From an uncultured Sulfuricurvum sp. (GTDB taxonomy: Bacteria; Campylobacterota; Campylobacteria; Campylobacterales; Sulfurimonadaceae): a stretch of 62,285 nt of DNA. Position numbers and translations under genes: made by a program. Below, in pieces: positions 61,830 through 62,285 of this stretch (its first letter is position 1; each line of letters begins with the position of its first letter). The notes below the pieces were generated by a model that did not search any database, had not been told where the DNA came from, and saw only the letters and a program-made list of their open reading frames with translations. The stretch lies in contig CAIMUF010000018.1 in the NCBI GenBank assembly GCA_903844635.1, positions 1 to 62,285 of the forward strand, read 5' to 3'.

Positions 61830-62285
61830 ATGGGAAATGATATTTATCTATCAGCAAAAGAAACGGCGTTACTGTTAAATGTAACAACACGATCAATTCA
61901 AGGCTATAAAGAAAAGGGAATCCCGATCACGGACAGCAAACCGCCAAAATATCCCGCTCGAGAAGTTGTCTTATGGGCGATTAAAAACGGTGTAATTGAT
62001 TATTCAATATCGACGGCTACCAATGCAGAACTTGAAGCACTACCACCAAGAGAGAGAAAAGACCTTGCAGACGCACAACTCAAAGAGCTACTATTAGCAG
62101 AAAAGCGCGGGGAAGTTATCAGTGTTGCGGAAGCAACGGCGGAAAATACAAAAGCTTTACTGGCATTTCGTTCGCGTATCCTTGCAATGCCTCATAATTT
62201 AGCTCCTATTTTGGTAACGTGCGAGACAGTCGCCGAAGCTTACGCGATGGTTGAATCTGCTTGTTATGATGCACTTACAGAATTA
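61830..62285 (+). CDS. Phage terminase small subunit-like protein (partial)
   Basis: The frame is open from ATG 61830 (AAGGAG 8 nt upstream) to the window edge, at least 152 residues. An N-terminal helix-turn-helix (LSAKETALLLNVTTRSIQGY) is followed by ADAQLKELLLAEKRGEVISV and AFRSRILAMPHNLAP. This is the pattern of Nu1-like terminase small subunits (DNA recognition, coiled helix, RLLALP). It supports a tailed-phage origin of the element. Confidence 0.8.
   Translation, partial: MGNDIYLSAKETALLLNVTTRSIQGYKEKGIPITDSKPPKYPAREVVLWAIKNGVIDYSISTATNAELEALPPRERKDLADAQLKELLLAEKRGEVISVAEATAENTKALLAFRSRILAMPHNLAPILVTCETVAEAYAMVESACYDALTEL

Larger units (their letters stand above)
57329..62285 (+). mobile_element. 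Prophage or phage-like element integrated at ssrA (runs off the window)
   Basis: A P4-type integrase gene lies directly after the tmRNA 3' end. A run of short, tightly overlapping genes follows: AlpA-like, Rep-like, Mor-like and terminase-small-subunit-like. None of these resemble the housekeeping genes on the other side. The left attachment site would be the tmRNA T-arm and acceptor sequence; the right copy is beyond the window. Because the integrase is broken, the element may be immobile unless helped in trans. Confidence 0.85.

Noticed and set aside
1-62285. CRISPR arrays and tRNA or rRNA genes
   Set aside because: No regularly spaced direct repeats, no cloverleaf other than the tmRNA ends, and no rRNA sequence were seen on reading the intergenic regions.

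Overview
The window looks like a chromosomal segment of a hydrogen- and sulfide-oxidising Campylobacterota (Epsilonproteobacteria), most like the Sulfuricurvum/Sulfurimonas group. The basis is gene content and order read by eye (hydABC-hydE order, DUF3373 porin, type II-like sulfide:quinone oxidoreductases, DUF4492-cydAB, HypX, low-to-moderate GC); no database search was possible. Genus is an inference.

Region 1 (1-10127) is a group 1 membrane-bound uptake [NiFe]-hydrogenase operon: the tail of the small subunit, large subunit, cytochrome b, a HypF-like protein HydE, a CZB-domain chemoreceptor, true HypF and two tandem maturation-protease homologues. Two members look like non-catalytic copies of enzymes in the same operon: HydE keeps the HypF zinc fingers but none of its active sites, and the first protease homologue has Asn at two of three nickel-sensing positions. 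Region 2 (10122-17131, minus strand) holds a ParE/RelE-type toxin-antitoxin pair, a PAS-GGDEF-EAL protein overlapping a CheB-CheR-PAS fusion, an apparently domesticated IS1595-like transposase and a DUF481 outer-membrane protein. Region 3 (17329-26727) is the nickel/maturation operon: a nickel transporter, hypB, hypC, hypD, hypE, hypX and hypA, interrupted between hypD and hypE by CHAD, SixA, Fic and VF530 genes, and ending with a DUF695/RraB protein.

Region 4 (26830-42877) is devoted to sulfide and respiration. It has two Tat-exported type II-like SQRs, a third SQR of another type, a related flavoprotein, a DUF3373 porin, a five-haem cytochrome c, a haem-less cytochrome-like protein, and a cytochrome bd operon (lipoprotein, DUF4492, cydA, cydB and a 55-residue membrane protein). 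Aminopeptidase N lies inside this region. Sulfide or H2 electrons would enter the quinone pool through SQR and HydC and could leave through CydAB.

Region 5 (42984-56885) is mostly housekeeping and signalling: a membrane-anchored protein resembling peptide deformylase without its metal ligands, a hybrid kinase with a response regulator, hemN-FeS-HugZ-like-lgt, a Spy-like/two-component operon, ruvB, panB, a lone HPt protein overlapping trpA, and a DUF3943 protein.

Region 6 (56957-62285) is tmRNA followed by a prophage or related element inserted at its 3' end. Its P4-type integrase is broken by a frameshift best explained by a small deletion. AlpA-, Rep-, Mor- and terminase-small-subunit-like genes follow, and the element runs off the window.

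An 80-bp structured repeat occurs four times (2.6, 18.0, 25.6 and 42.9 kb). Three copies flank hydrogenase-related genes, and one supplies the C-terminal codons of hypX.
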